DNA of 64,000 bases from Cytophaga hutchinsonii ATCC 33406. Its GTDB lineage: Bacteria > Bacteroidota > Bacteroidia > Cytophagales > Cytophagaceae. The stretch spans positions 3,798,001 through 3,862,000 of the forward strand of contig NC_008255.1 in the NCBI RefSeq assembly GCF_000014145.1. Direction: 5' to 3'. Positions 9,584 to 18,114 of the stretch are shown in pieces (position 1 is the stretch's first letter; every line of letters starts with the position of its first letter). The translations under genes and the position numbers were made by a program. The notes beneath the pieces are model-generated. The model was not told where the DNA came from, did no database searches, and worked only from the letters and a program-made list of their open reading frames with translations.

Positions 9584-9616
9584 ACAGACTCTGTTGATTG
9601 CACAGAGTCTGTTTAA
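9584..9616 (+). terminator. Rho-independent terminator after the esterase
   Basis: A perfect 11-bp stem (9584-9594 with 9602-9612), 7-base loop, then a T-rich tail. A possible TTG start of the next gene at 9594 falls inside this hairpin, which argues for the ATG at 9636 instead. Confidence 0.8.
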
Positions 9617-9635
9617 CCTTTTAACTGCTTATCTG

Positions 9636-11519
9636 ATGAACCGATTTCCTGTTATGTTTATCTGGCTGCTATGTACAGTCCATGCACATGCATCGGATGT
9701 ACTTATACTATCCAACGCGCAGGTAAATGGCATATCGTTATCCGATAATTACATAACCATACTGGAAGATACAACAGCAGCCTTTTCCATTACTGAAGTT
9801 ATTGCCGCTGATTCTGCTCAACAGTTTAAACAGGCATCGTATAATTTCAACATACATCCGGCTTCTGTTTATTGGATAAAGTTCACAGTAAAAAATGAAG
9901 GAGATGTATTTACCCAATATGTAATAGAAAACTACTATGCGCATGCAAAAGAGTTTTCTGTTTTTTATCAGGAACATGGAAAACTCTTTCAGCAAAAAAC
10001 CGGTGAATATGTAACCTATAAAAACAGAAACTTTTCCCATAAAAATTTAGTACTTGATCTTCCTGCACCGCAGGCAGGAAATGAGCGGACGTTTTACCTC
10101 AAGGTTTATTCCGGACTATATGTCAATTTTAATTTTGTTATAAACAACCAGCATTCCTTTACCCATTACAGTACAACCGAATATTTCTTTTTAGGAATTT
10201 ATTACGGTATCATTTTACTGTTGATTTTGTACAACATCATTTTGTTTTTTACCATCCGTGCAAGGCTTTATATCCTGTATATTTTTTATCTTCTTTCAGG
10301 TATGCTTATTTCTATTAATGAAGATAAGCTGGGTTATCAGTATTTATGGCCTGAACAGCCAGAGTTGAATCCGTTGCTTTCGTTTCATGTTGCACCTGTA
10401 TTGCTGGTGTTCTGCTTCATTGTGTATGCATCAAATTTTCTGGAGCTGTATAAAAGAATCAAATCTTTATTTTTTTTAGTATGGGCTTCGTTTGCTTTTT
10501 ACATCGCGGTGTTCATACTGAATTTCTATTTTCCGTTATTACTTGCAATACGGATACTGACCCCATTGCCTTTCCTGATGGTCTTCATCTCAACAATCAT
10601 TATTTATAGTAAGGGATATAAATCTGCGCGATTTTTTATTCTTGGTGCCGGACTAATTTTAACAAGTATCATTTTAATTCAGCTGCGTGCTCTGGCTATT
10701 ATCATGGGTTCAATTTTCACCGTTTACATTTTCAACTACAGCTTAATTATTGAGTCCATTATTTTATCTATCGCCTTATCAGACAGGATCAGCATCATAC
10801 GAAAAGAAAAAGAAGCGGCACAGGCCAGTGTGCTTAAGGAACTAAAAGAAAAAGAACAACTGCAGATTGAGGTGAACAAACAGCTGAAGGAAAAACAGGA
10901 AATGCAGCAACGCATAAATCAGGAGCTTGAAATAAAAGTAACCGAACGGACCAGAGAATTAAGCAGCCGCTCTGAAGAGTTAGAGATTGCAAACGTTAAG
11001 CTGCAATCACTGATCGAACAAACCAACAGGATGAACATAAAATTAGATCTCGACAATTGGGAGCTGAAAAAAAATGTGCGTCATGAACTGGTACAACGTA
11101 TCACCGGACAGGAAGTAAGCATCGATATATTCAAAACTGTTTTTAAAGATGATATAACCTGCCTGCGTTTTTTAGATGAATTGAAATGGAGTAATGGTTT
11201 TGTTTGTACTAAATGCCAATACACAAAATACAAAGAAGTAGAGCATACCTATGTGCGCAAGTGCAGCCGTTGCAGCCATCCGGAGTCTGTTACAGCAAAT
11301 ACCTTTCTTCATGGAATAAAATTTTCCATCACGCATGCCTTATACCTCATCTATCTCATTCATACAAGAAAAGGCGATGTTAAACTTGAACACATTTCTG
11401 AAATAGCCGGTATCAGTATTGTTTCCGCTTCTAAATTCCGGGCAAAGGTTATGGAAAAAACGCTGCTGCTGGAAAAGAAACAGAAAATTGTTACCTGGGA
11501 AGAAATAATACTAAACTGA
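9636..11519 (+). CDS. 7TMR-DISM receptor fused to an IS1595-type transposase zinc ribbon/HTH
   Basis: About 627 residues from the ATG at 9636, which gives a proper signal peptide. Order: signal peptide; 7TMR-DISM extracellular beta-sandwich (about 25-170) with YWIKFTVKNEG; seven TM helices (about 180-390); a long charged coiled coil (about 395-480); then a C-terminal domain. That last domain reads like the N-terminal part of IS1595/ISXO2 transposases: a LRFLDELKW segment, a zinc ribbon with Cys pairs at 524/527 and 543/546, the SVTANTFLHGIKF segment, and a helix-turn-helix-like HISEIAGISIVSASKFRAKV. The DDE catalytic domain is absent. The usual output domains of this receptor class are kinases, cyclases or LytTR. 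It looks like a membrane receptor with a captured DNA-binding output. It sits between two polysaccharide esterase/deacetylase genes; the deacetylase starts 23 bp downstream. Confidence 0.85.
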   Translation: MNRFPVMFIWLLCTVHAHASDVLILSNAQVNGISLSDNYITILEDTTAAFSITEVIAADSAQQFKQASYNFNIHPASVYWIKFTVKNEGDVFTQYVIENYYAHAKEFSVFYQEHGKLFQQKTGEYVTYKNRNFSHKNLVLDLPAPQAGNERTFYLKVYSGLYVNFNFVINNQHSFTHYSTTEYFFLGIYYGIILLLILYNIILFFTIRARLYILYIFYLLSGMLISINEDKLGYQYLWPEQPELNPLLSFHVAPVLLVFCFIVYASNFLELYKRIKSLFFLVWASFAFYIAVFILNFYFPLLLAIRILTPLPFLMVFISTIIIYSKGYKSARFFILGAGLILTSIILIQLRALAIIMGSIFTVYIFNYSLIIESIILSIALSDRISIIRKEKEAAQASVLKELKEKEQLQIEVNKQLKEKQEMQQRINQELEIKVTERTRELSSRSEELEIANVKLQSLIEQTNRMNIKLDLDNWELKKNVRHELVQRITGQEVSIDIFKTVFKDDITCLRFLDELKWSNGFVCTKCQYTKYKEVEHTYVRKCSRCSHPESVTANTFLHGIKFSITHALYLIYLIHTRKGDVKLEHISEIAGISIVSASKFRAKVMEKTLLLEKKQKIVTWEEIILN

Positions 11520-11542
11520 TTGCAAACAACTAAACCAAACAT

Positions 11543-12847
11543 ATGAAAAAAGTACTTCTATCTCTTTCTGCCTGTCTTATACTGACAATGCATACATTGC
11601 AGGCGCAGATACCAGGCGGCATCTGCAATTGGGACAACGATAAAAAAGCTGCCATTGTATTGACCTTTGATGACTGGTCTCCGGGGCATTATCCCATTGC
11701 TGTGCCGGAATTGAAAAGCCGGAATCTTGTCGGTACCTTCTTTGCAACCAACTCAACCGGATCATATTCCTGGCCGCAAATAAGAATTGCTGCCGCTGAT
11801 GGCAATGAAATCGGGAACCATACAAAAACCCATCCGCACCTGACAACATTAACGCCTGCACAGCTGAATGATGAAATACGGGCCATGAAAATTAGTATTG
11901 ACCAAAATATCACTACACAAAAAGTTACAACCTTTGCCTATCCGTTCGGTGAATACAATGCTGCTGTTTTAGATTCCGTAAAAAAAAGCGGACACATTGC
12001 TGCACGTGGTGTACAGCCCGCATCCAGCTACCCGTACAATTTTGCAGCAACGGAAAATGCGTATTACAACATAGCCACGTATGCCATGGGACCAACAGTT
12101 ACGATAGCAACCTTTAACGGACTGGTACAAAATGTAACCACAGGCGGCGGTTTGCTGACTTTCTTATACCATAGCATTGATGATGCAACCACTAGCCATG
12201 GCGACAACTGGTATTCGCAGGTAAAGCAGGCTGATCTGCAGGCACAGCTGGACAAATTAGTTTCTGTTAAAGATGTTGTATGGATCACCACATTTTCACA
12301 GGCTATAAAATACCACAAAGAAAAAGCCTGTGCCACATTGACCCAGACACAGGTACCTGATGGTACCACCTGGAAATTTACACTTACAGATACGCTTTCA
12401 AACAACACCATATACAATCAGCCTTTAAGTATTAAACTGAAGATGCATGGCGTAAACTATATGTCTGTATTACAAAACGGTGTAGCTCTCCCAATCGACC
12501 GCATTCGCAACGATAGTATTTTGTTTCATGCTGTTCCGGATAAAGGTGAAATCGTATTGACAACACAACTCATTACATCAACCAAAAATATGCAGGCAGC
12601 AAGCGATAACATTACGGTTTCACCGGTACCAAGCAATGGGCTGATCACCATTCATGCCGCTAAAACAATCAATCCTTCTTCAGTTATAGTTTCTGATTTA
12701 GCCGGCAATATATTATTTCATCAACCACATGTATCCTTTGCTGATGATGTACAGATTGATCTGAGCGGATTCAAAGAAGGAGCCTATTTAATTCATATTT
12801 ACGAAGGAGAACAGCTGATCACAAAAAAAGCAATACGCGTAAACTAA
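11543..12847 (+). CDS. NodB-type polysaccharide deacetylase with T9SS sorting domain
   Basis: A 434-residue exported protein: signal peptide ending at LQAQ (about 22), NodB deacetylase (CE4) domain at about 30-270 with motif 1 TFDD, motif 2 HTKTHPHL, and motif 3 YPFGEYN, and a C-terminal domain of about 80 residues (VSPVPSNG ... GAYLIHIYEGEQLITKKAIRVN is its outline) matching type A type IX secretion sorting signals. It should de-acetylate xylan, chitin or peptidoglycan-like substrates outside the cell. It follows the receptor gene by 23 bp, so co-transcription is likely. A bidirectional terminator follows at 12885. Confidence 0.88.
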   Translation: MKKVLLSLSACLILTMHTLQAQIPGGICNWDNDKKAAIVLTFDDWSPGHYPIAVPELKSRNLVGTFFATNSTGSYSWPQIRIAAADGNEIGNHTKTHPHLTTLTPAQLNDEIRAMKISIDQNITTQKVTTFAYPFGEYNAAVLDSVKKSGHIAARGVQPASSYPYNFAATENAYYNIATYAMGPTVTIATFNGLVQNVTTGGGLLTFLYHSIDDATTSHGDNWYSQVKQADLQAQLDKLVSVKDVVWITTFSQAIKYHKEKACATLTQTQVPDGTTWKFTLTDTLSNNTIYNQPLSIKLKMHGVNYMSVLQNGVALPIDRIRNDSILFHAVPDKGEIVLTTQLITSTKNMQAASDNITVSPVPSNGLITIHAAKTINPSSVIVSDLAGNILFHQPHVSFADDVQIDLSGFKEGAYLIHIYEGEQLITKKAIRVN

Positions 12848-12884
12848 TCAACATTTCTACCCTCTGTTTTCAAAATGGATGCAA

Positions 12885-12924
12885 AAATCCTGCACGTATA
12901 CCTAATTGTATGCATGCAGGATTT
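12885..12924. terminator. Bidirectional terminator
   Basis: A 10-bp stem (12885-12894 with 12915-12924), A-rich on the left and T-rich on the right, lies between convergent genes ending at 12847 and 12943. Confidence 0.7.
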
Positions 12925-12942
12925 ATGTTTATTGCCCAAAAA

Positions 12943-13494
12943 CTACTTCAGCAGCTCATTTAACTCCTGCATAATTTCTTTACCTTCATCCTGATTGTAC
13001 CATTTTTGTAATTCCAGCTTGATGGTTTCAAAGTCGGCATTTTCGGTTTTTAATTTATCGTATATTACCTGACAGCCCAGCGGTCTTGGCCCCCAGGTAA
13101 AAAGATCTTCTCCGGCGGCGTTACGGACAATTAATTTAGGAATTGATTTGCCGCCTTTTGTAAGGTATTGGTTTATCCGAAACGGTTCTGCATCACGAAG
13201 CTCATAGTCGACCGTGATAAGCGGATTTTGCTGAGCGATTAAATGAAGAAACGGTACTACATGAGCAGCATCGCCGCACCAGGGCTCGGTAATAATGATC
13301 CAGTGTTGAGGTTCCTTTATACTTACAACAGTCTCTTTTATCTGGTGAGATAATGTACCATGTTTTAGCCAACGGCTTGTTCTAGACCAGTTTAATTTTG
13401 CATAATTAAAATAATCGGGATTGTTGTATGGTGCCGGTGGCTCCGGGTTTTTAACCAGGGATTCGAAATAAGTTAAATAAGACTCAACGTTCAT
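12943..13494 (-). CDS. Thioredoxin-family protein with single active-site Cys
   Basis: A 183-residue cytoplasmic protein of the Bacteroidota group of short thioredoxin-like proteins. The fold is suggested by WIIITEPWCGDA at about 65-76, the TVDYELRDAEP strand, and the cis-Pro region KSIPKLIV at about 117-124. Where thioredoxins have WCGPC this has WCGD, so only one Cys remains at the active site. It may act as a monothiol or have lost redox function. No signal peptide. It is a single-gene unit, divergent from the AsmA-like gene. Confidence 0.78.
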   Translation of the reverse strand: MNVESYLTYFESLVKNPEPPAPYNNPDYFNYAKLNWSRTSRWLKHGTLSHQIKETVVSIKEPQHWIIITEPWCGDAAHVVPFLHLIAQQNPLITVDYELRDAEPFRINQYLTKGGKSIPKLIVRNAAGEDLFTWGPRPLGCQVIYDKLKTENADFETIKLELQKWYNQDEGKEIMQELNELLK

Positions 13495-13741
13495 GGGGGT
13501 ATGTAGTAAATTCTATATGTTCAAACCAAAACAATTCAAAGCTAGTTCCAATCCACTCACGCAACACGCTGCCAGTATACCTCAAAATTCAGCACTGCAT
13601 ACCGTTGATTTAAAAACAGCTTTAAAGACACTAAATTGTGTCATTTTTATGAATTAATATGTTGACGCCAGCCAAAGCAATCAAATTACTTTGTATCTTC
13701 ATAATGAACTTTATAGGTTTTTTAACATATTGAATTTTTAA

Positions 13742-16700
13742 ATGAAACATCGTTTCAAACGGATTCTTCTTTTTTTATCTATTCCCATATTATTGGGAGG
13801 AATGCTTCATTATACGATTTCCTATAAAATAAAAAACGTTTTACAGCTTCTTATTGAAAAGGAATCGGATAGCACCTATGCTTTCCATGCATCAAAAATT
13901 GAAGTTTCATTTTGGAATAAAAGTTTTGTTATTGAAAAGGCTCAGTTTATAAGTCTTGATACCAGTAAATCAAAAATGCATTACACCGTTGAAATTCCAC
14001 AGATGTATATGCAGATTCAATCGTGGAGTGATATTATTTTCAAGCGTAAAATATCCATTGACAGTTTAAGTTTCATTGATTCAAAAATAGGTGTCTATGA
14101 AAAAACACTTCATAAAATAAAACCAAAAGGAAATGTTGATATACAGGAAGTATTTAAAACCTTCGAAAAAATACTTGTTTTTCTAGAAGTAAAATCCTTT
14201 TCCATTCAGAATGGAAGCTTTTCTTATAAAACAATTCATTCACCTAAAACATTATCCGGCCAGGGTATAAATTTTTCTATCCGGAATTTATCTGAAAAAA
14301 ATAAAAAAGGCCATCTCCTTTATTCAGAGGATATAACACTCGACATGAAGAATCAGGAATGGCACTTACCTGATGGCATACATACTGTAAGTTTTAAACG
14401 CTTATCTTTTTCAGGCAAGAACCAATTTTTTGAACTGGACTCCTTTACTATTAACAGTGCTGCTAATGCGGATAAGGAAGAGATAAATCTTTATACGGAA
14501 AAATTCTTTTTTAATTCTGTTGAACTTGAATCCATGTACCAGAACAATACATTAGCAATTGATACGCTGCTTTGTATCCGTCCTGTTTTAACATTAAGCC
14601 TTGCAAAAAATAAAGCAACGCCTGCGGATACATCTAAATCCATAGCAAAATTTTTACCGGGTTTATTTAAAGCATCGCATATCAATTATATCAATATAGA
14701 AGATGGACAGATTTTATTAAAAAATAAAAAAATGGACAGTACAGATGCACTGGTACAAAAAAGCAATCTGAAAATTTATAACCTGTCATTGAATGAAAAC
14801 AGAGTTCCGTTTCTAAAAACAGATAGTATATTATTTGGCTTAAAAGACATAAAGTTTATAACGCCTGACAGCACATTCGAAATTGTTGCAAGCGAACTGC
14901 TGATTATTAATAATGATCTTGTATTACGGAATTCATTTTTTGGGCCAGCCCATACAAGCACAACCGGAAAAAGTATTTCCTTTTCTGCACCGGAATTCCG
15001 ATTGAATGACATTAATTTTGTTGACCTCATTCAACGGAAGTTAAATGCAAAACAAGCCGAACTTTACCGGCCCAATATTATTATAAAGTCGGTGAAGGAC
15101 AATGCATCCGGAGCCGATACAGCTGTTACAAACATTGAACATTTTTATTCTTCGTTACATGGCTTCAGAGAACTTGTAGGCGTTGAACGCTTAAACATTA
15201 TAGATGGCAACATACACATCAGGAATTCCGGCAAACAGCATACCAGCCTGCATATGGAAGGCATTGATGCGTTAATACTACCTATAAACGTTGTAAACAG
15301 TTCAGCGTTATTAGACATAAAACATGCGCTTCCTGACATTAAGATTGCAAAAATTTCGATCGAATCTGATCATGCTCACATTACTATTAACCGCTTTGCT
15401 TTTAATGGTGTGCAAAGAAAAAATTATGCTGATCATGTTCATTTAAAAATGCGGGATGAATTAGATATTGAAGGAAATACTATTTATTGGGAAATTTTTG
15501 ACTGGGATCTTTTCCAGAAATATAAGCGTATCGATATCAAAGAATTTTCAGCGCAAAAATTATCTGTCAAAGCTGGTGCAGAAGAAGAAAAAAAATCATC
15601 CGATGTACCTCGCAAAAATCTGCCGGATATACGTGTTGGCAAATTAAACATCGGCCAGTTATTAGTGCACTCTGCCATTGCAGATGATACATTTTCATTT
15701 ACTGCACATAATGTAACCGTAGATTCGCTGCGTACTCAAAAACGTTTTTTTGCCTGGAAAAAGGTTGACGGAATCTATGAAAATATTCACATGAAAAAAG
15801 ATCATGTAACGGCACATATACAATTATTGAAATTTGATGCCTTGACTCAAGTTATTCTTCAAAATATATCGCTGGATAAAAAAGACACTGGCACAAATAT
15901 TCATGTAAAAATCCCTTCCGTTATTGTTTTAGGCAATTTCTATTCCACCGATTTTTCATCTGTTTCTATTCAGAAACTGAACATTCAGGATCCTGTTATA
16001 AACTATTCCAGTATTTCGGATGCACCGAAAAAGCCTGCTGCAAAAAAAGAATTCAGCATTCCAATAAACCTTAAAACGAAAGAGCTGATTGTTTCTAATG
16101 CATCGGTTCATTATAAGGAGATACATGTAAACGATACCATTTCATGCACCGGAAATTTTACGGTTAAAATAGAAAACATTGCTGCTTCAAAAACCGGTAA
16201 CAGAATCATTCAGTTTGATGCGTGTCAGGTAAATCTCCATCAACTGCACTTTGCTAAAAATGCAATTGATCTGGATATCCCTGTTGCTTCAATAAACGTA
16301 ACAAATGGTTCTTTAAATCCGGCAGCAAATCATTCCGTCGCGTTTGAATCGAACATAGCTATCCGTTGGGAAGACATGCATTTCAGTAAAGCCGGAATTA
16401 AAAATAACGGTGTACTTCAATTAAAAAATGTATCAGGCAGCTTTATAAAAAATCAATTTTCTTATACAACGCATACGGCTATACCATGGCAATCACTATT
16501 AACTAGTCTTAGCATTGACAAAGGGACGGGCAGCTTTTTAAGTGACCATGCTGTTTTCAAAATAAATGAAATCACCTGGCAGAACAAATTGAATCTATTA
16601 TCCTTTAATAACATCAGCTACCACCCGAAGCTTGAGCTGGAAGATGCCATTAAATACGCGTCTACACAATTTGATTACTTAACCTTAACTGGTAAATCAA

Positions 16701-17560
16701 TCCGCATAAAAAATATGAACATTGGCGGTACTACCAACGATTCCATTATTCATATTCAGAATATTCTGCTGGATCACCTGGAATTATCTTCAACACGTGA
16801 TAAAAATGTTCCGAGGAAAATTGTTAAGCTCAAAGAAATGCCAACACGAATTATTCAGGCCATCCCCATCCCACTTGCTATCGATTCTGTAAACATACGG
16901 AACAGTAAAGTAGTGGTACATCAGATTGAAGCGAATACGTATGCAAAAGCCATGATCCCGATAGACAATATCAATGCAACCATTACAAACATTACAAATA
17001 GAGCGGGTGTAAAAGACAGCCTTTATTTAACCGCCCATGCAGACATTCTGGGTGTTGCAATCCGTTCTTTTGCTTATACAGAATCATACGCTGATTCGCT
17101 TTCTTATTTTCATGCATCCAGCCACATCGTGCCCGGTAAATTTACCAGTCTGAATCCGATCACGATACCGCTTGCCGCAGTGTCTATCGATAATGGTTAC
17201 TCTAATAAACTGCATGCGGAATGGTCGGGCAATAAATATGCAACAATCGGCCAAATGGATTTTATATATAAAGATCTTGCGGTGCATGTCTTAAGTAAAA
17301 ATGATACATCGCATACAAACCTTGCTTTATTGATTGAGAATAAAGTGGCAAAAGAGATCATTAATAAAAACAATAAAAAACCTTCTGTTATATTCTTTGA
17401 ACGCAATACAGAAAAACAGATTTTCAACTACTGGCTGAAAGCCACGCTGCAGGGGGTATATAGTTCCGTCGGATTAAAAAGAAATGATAAATATCTGAAG
17501 CATTATTCCAAAGTAAAAGATAAATATCACTTGCCGGCTGATCCTGCAATTAACAAGTAG
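13742..17560 (+). CDS. Large single-pass envelope protein, AsmA/DUF748-like
   Basis: A 1272-residue protein with one N-terminal hydrophobic helix (about 7-25) and the rest periplasmic. The body is built of recurring beta-rich units in which phrases such as SLSFIDSKIGVYE, HINYINIEDGQILLKNK and ERLNIIDGNIHIRNS recur, a pattern typical of the AsmA/TamB/DUF748 group thought to form long lipid-carrying grooves between membranes. The family call rests on this pattern and length, not on a specific motif. It is flanked by a divergent thioredoxin-like gene and a convergent short hypothetical gene 8 bp away, so it is probably transcribed alone. Confidence 0.65.
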   Translation: MKHRFKRILLFLSIPILLGGMLHYTISYKIKNVLQLLIEKESDSTYAFHASKIEVSFWNKSFVIEKAQFISLDTSKSKMHYTVEIPQMYMQIQSWSDIIFKRKISIDSLSFIDSKIGVYEKTLHKIKPKGNVDIQEVFKTFEKILVFLEVKSFSIQNGSFSYKTIHSPKTLSGQGINFSIRNLSEKNKKGHLLYSEDITLDMKNQEWHLPDGIHTVSFKRLSFSGKNQFFELDSFTINSAANADKEEINLYTEKFFFNSVELESMYQNNTLAIDTLLCIRPVLTLSLAKNKATPADTSKSIAKFLPGLFKASHINYINIEDGQILLKNKKMDSTDALVQKSNLKIYNLSLNENRVPFLKTDSILFGLKDIKFITPDSTFEIVASELLIINNDLVLRNSFFGPAHTSTTGKSISFSAPEFRLNDINFVDLIQRKLNAKQAELYRPNIIIKSVKDNASGADTAVTNIEHFYSSLHGFRELVGVERLNIIDGNIHIRNSGKQHTSLHMEGIDALILPINVVNSSALLDIKHALPDIKIAKISIESDHAHITINRFAFNGVQRKNYADHVHLKMRDELDIEGNTIYWEIFDWDLFQKYKRIDIKEFSAQKLSVKAGAEEEKKSSDVPRKNLPDIRVGKLNIGQLLVHSAIADDTFSFTAHNVTVDSLRTQKRFFAWKKVDGIYENIHMKKDHVTAHIQLLKFDALTQVILQNISLDKKDTGTNIHVKIPSVIVLGNFYSTDFSSVSIQKLNIQDPVINYSSISDAPKKPAAKKEFSIPINLKTKELIVSNASVHYKEIHVNDTISCTGNFTVKIENIAASKTGNRIIQFDACQVNLHQLHFAKNAIDLDIPVASINVTNGSLNPAANHSVAFESNIAIRWEDMHFSKAGIKNNGVLQLKNVSGSFIKNQFSYTTHTAIPWQSLLTSLSIDKGTGSFLSDHAVFKINEITWQNKLNLLSFNNISYHPKLELEDAIKYASTQFDYLTLTGKSIRIKNMNIGGTTNDSIIHIQNILLDHLELSSTRDKNVPRKIVKLKEMPTRIIQAIPIPLAIDSVNIRNSKVVVHQIEANTYAKAMIPIDNINATITNITNRAGVKDSLYLTAHADILGVAIRSFAYTESYADSLSYFHASSHIVPGKFTSLNPITIPLAAVSIDNGYSNKLHAEWSGNKYATIGQMDFIYKDLAVHVLSKNDTSHTNLALLIENKVAKEIINKNNKKPSVIFFERNTEKQIFNYWLKATLQGVYSSVGLKRNDKYLKHYSKVKDKYHLPADPAINK

Positions 17561-17568
17561 AAGAAGAT

Positions 17569-17925
17569 CTATTCTTCCCCGGCAAATAAACCCAGTATAT
17601 CGCTTACTTTATCAGCGTCCGCAGACTCCACCAGATACAGTACATCTCCATTTATACTCCATTTTGCCGTTGGCAGGTAAGGCAGTTTGTTTTCCTTACC
17701 GATCGTATTGGCCTCATGATAGGAATCGCAAAATAAGATCGTGATTTTAACCGGATCTTTTTCTTTTACAGAAACAAACCTGCAGCCATCATGGATACAA
17801 TCTGATTTCTTCCAGCTGCGCCATTCAAAAGGAGCAGCAACAAGCACTTCATCTATCCGGTTCAAAAAATATTCCATGCGTTTTGCATTGGGATGATTGA
17901 TGGAAAGTACAATGGTATTTTTCAT
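17569..17925 (-). CDS. Hypothetical protein, 118 residues
   Basis: A small soluble protein of unknown family. It begins MKNTIVLSIN, has a mid WRSWKKSD segment with CIHDGC, and an acidic C-terminus. No signal peptide, membrane helix or catalytic motif is evident. Codon use fits the neighbouring genes, and it lies end to end with the AsmA-like gene on the opposite strand, so it is probably a real single-gene unit. Confidence 0.6.
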   Translation of the reverse strand: MKNTIVLSINHPNAKRMEYFLNRIDEVLVAAPFEWRSWKKSDCIHDGCRFVSVKEKDPVKITILFCDSYHEANTIGKENKLPYLPTAKWSINGDVLYLVESADADKVSDILGLFAGEE

Positions 17926-18114
17926 GTTAAATGCTGTTAAATTACCTGGGTTATATTACTACTAATATGCTTATAACGAAATTGAAAAATGATGCTTGTA
18001 TCTATATACATTCAATCGCTTTAACTGAGTACTATTTTAATTGACATGCCACCTCTGCATTAAGCATGTCGTATAAAGATAAAAGCCCACCTTGCATGCA
18101 CCTACTGCTTGCCT

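Noticed and set aside
9594-9635. TTG start of the receptor gene
   Set aside because: It lies within the terminator hairpin of the previous gene, and the ATG at 9636 gives a clean signal peptide.
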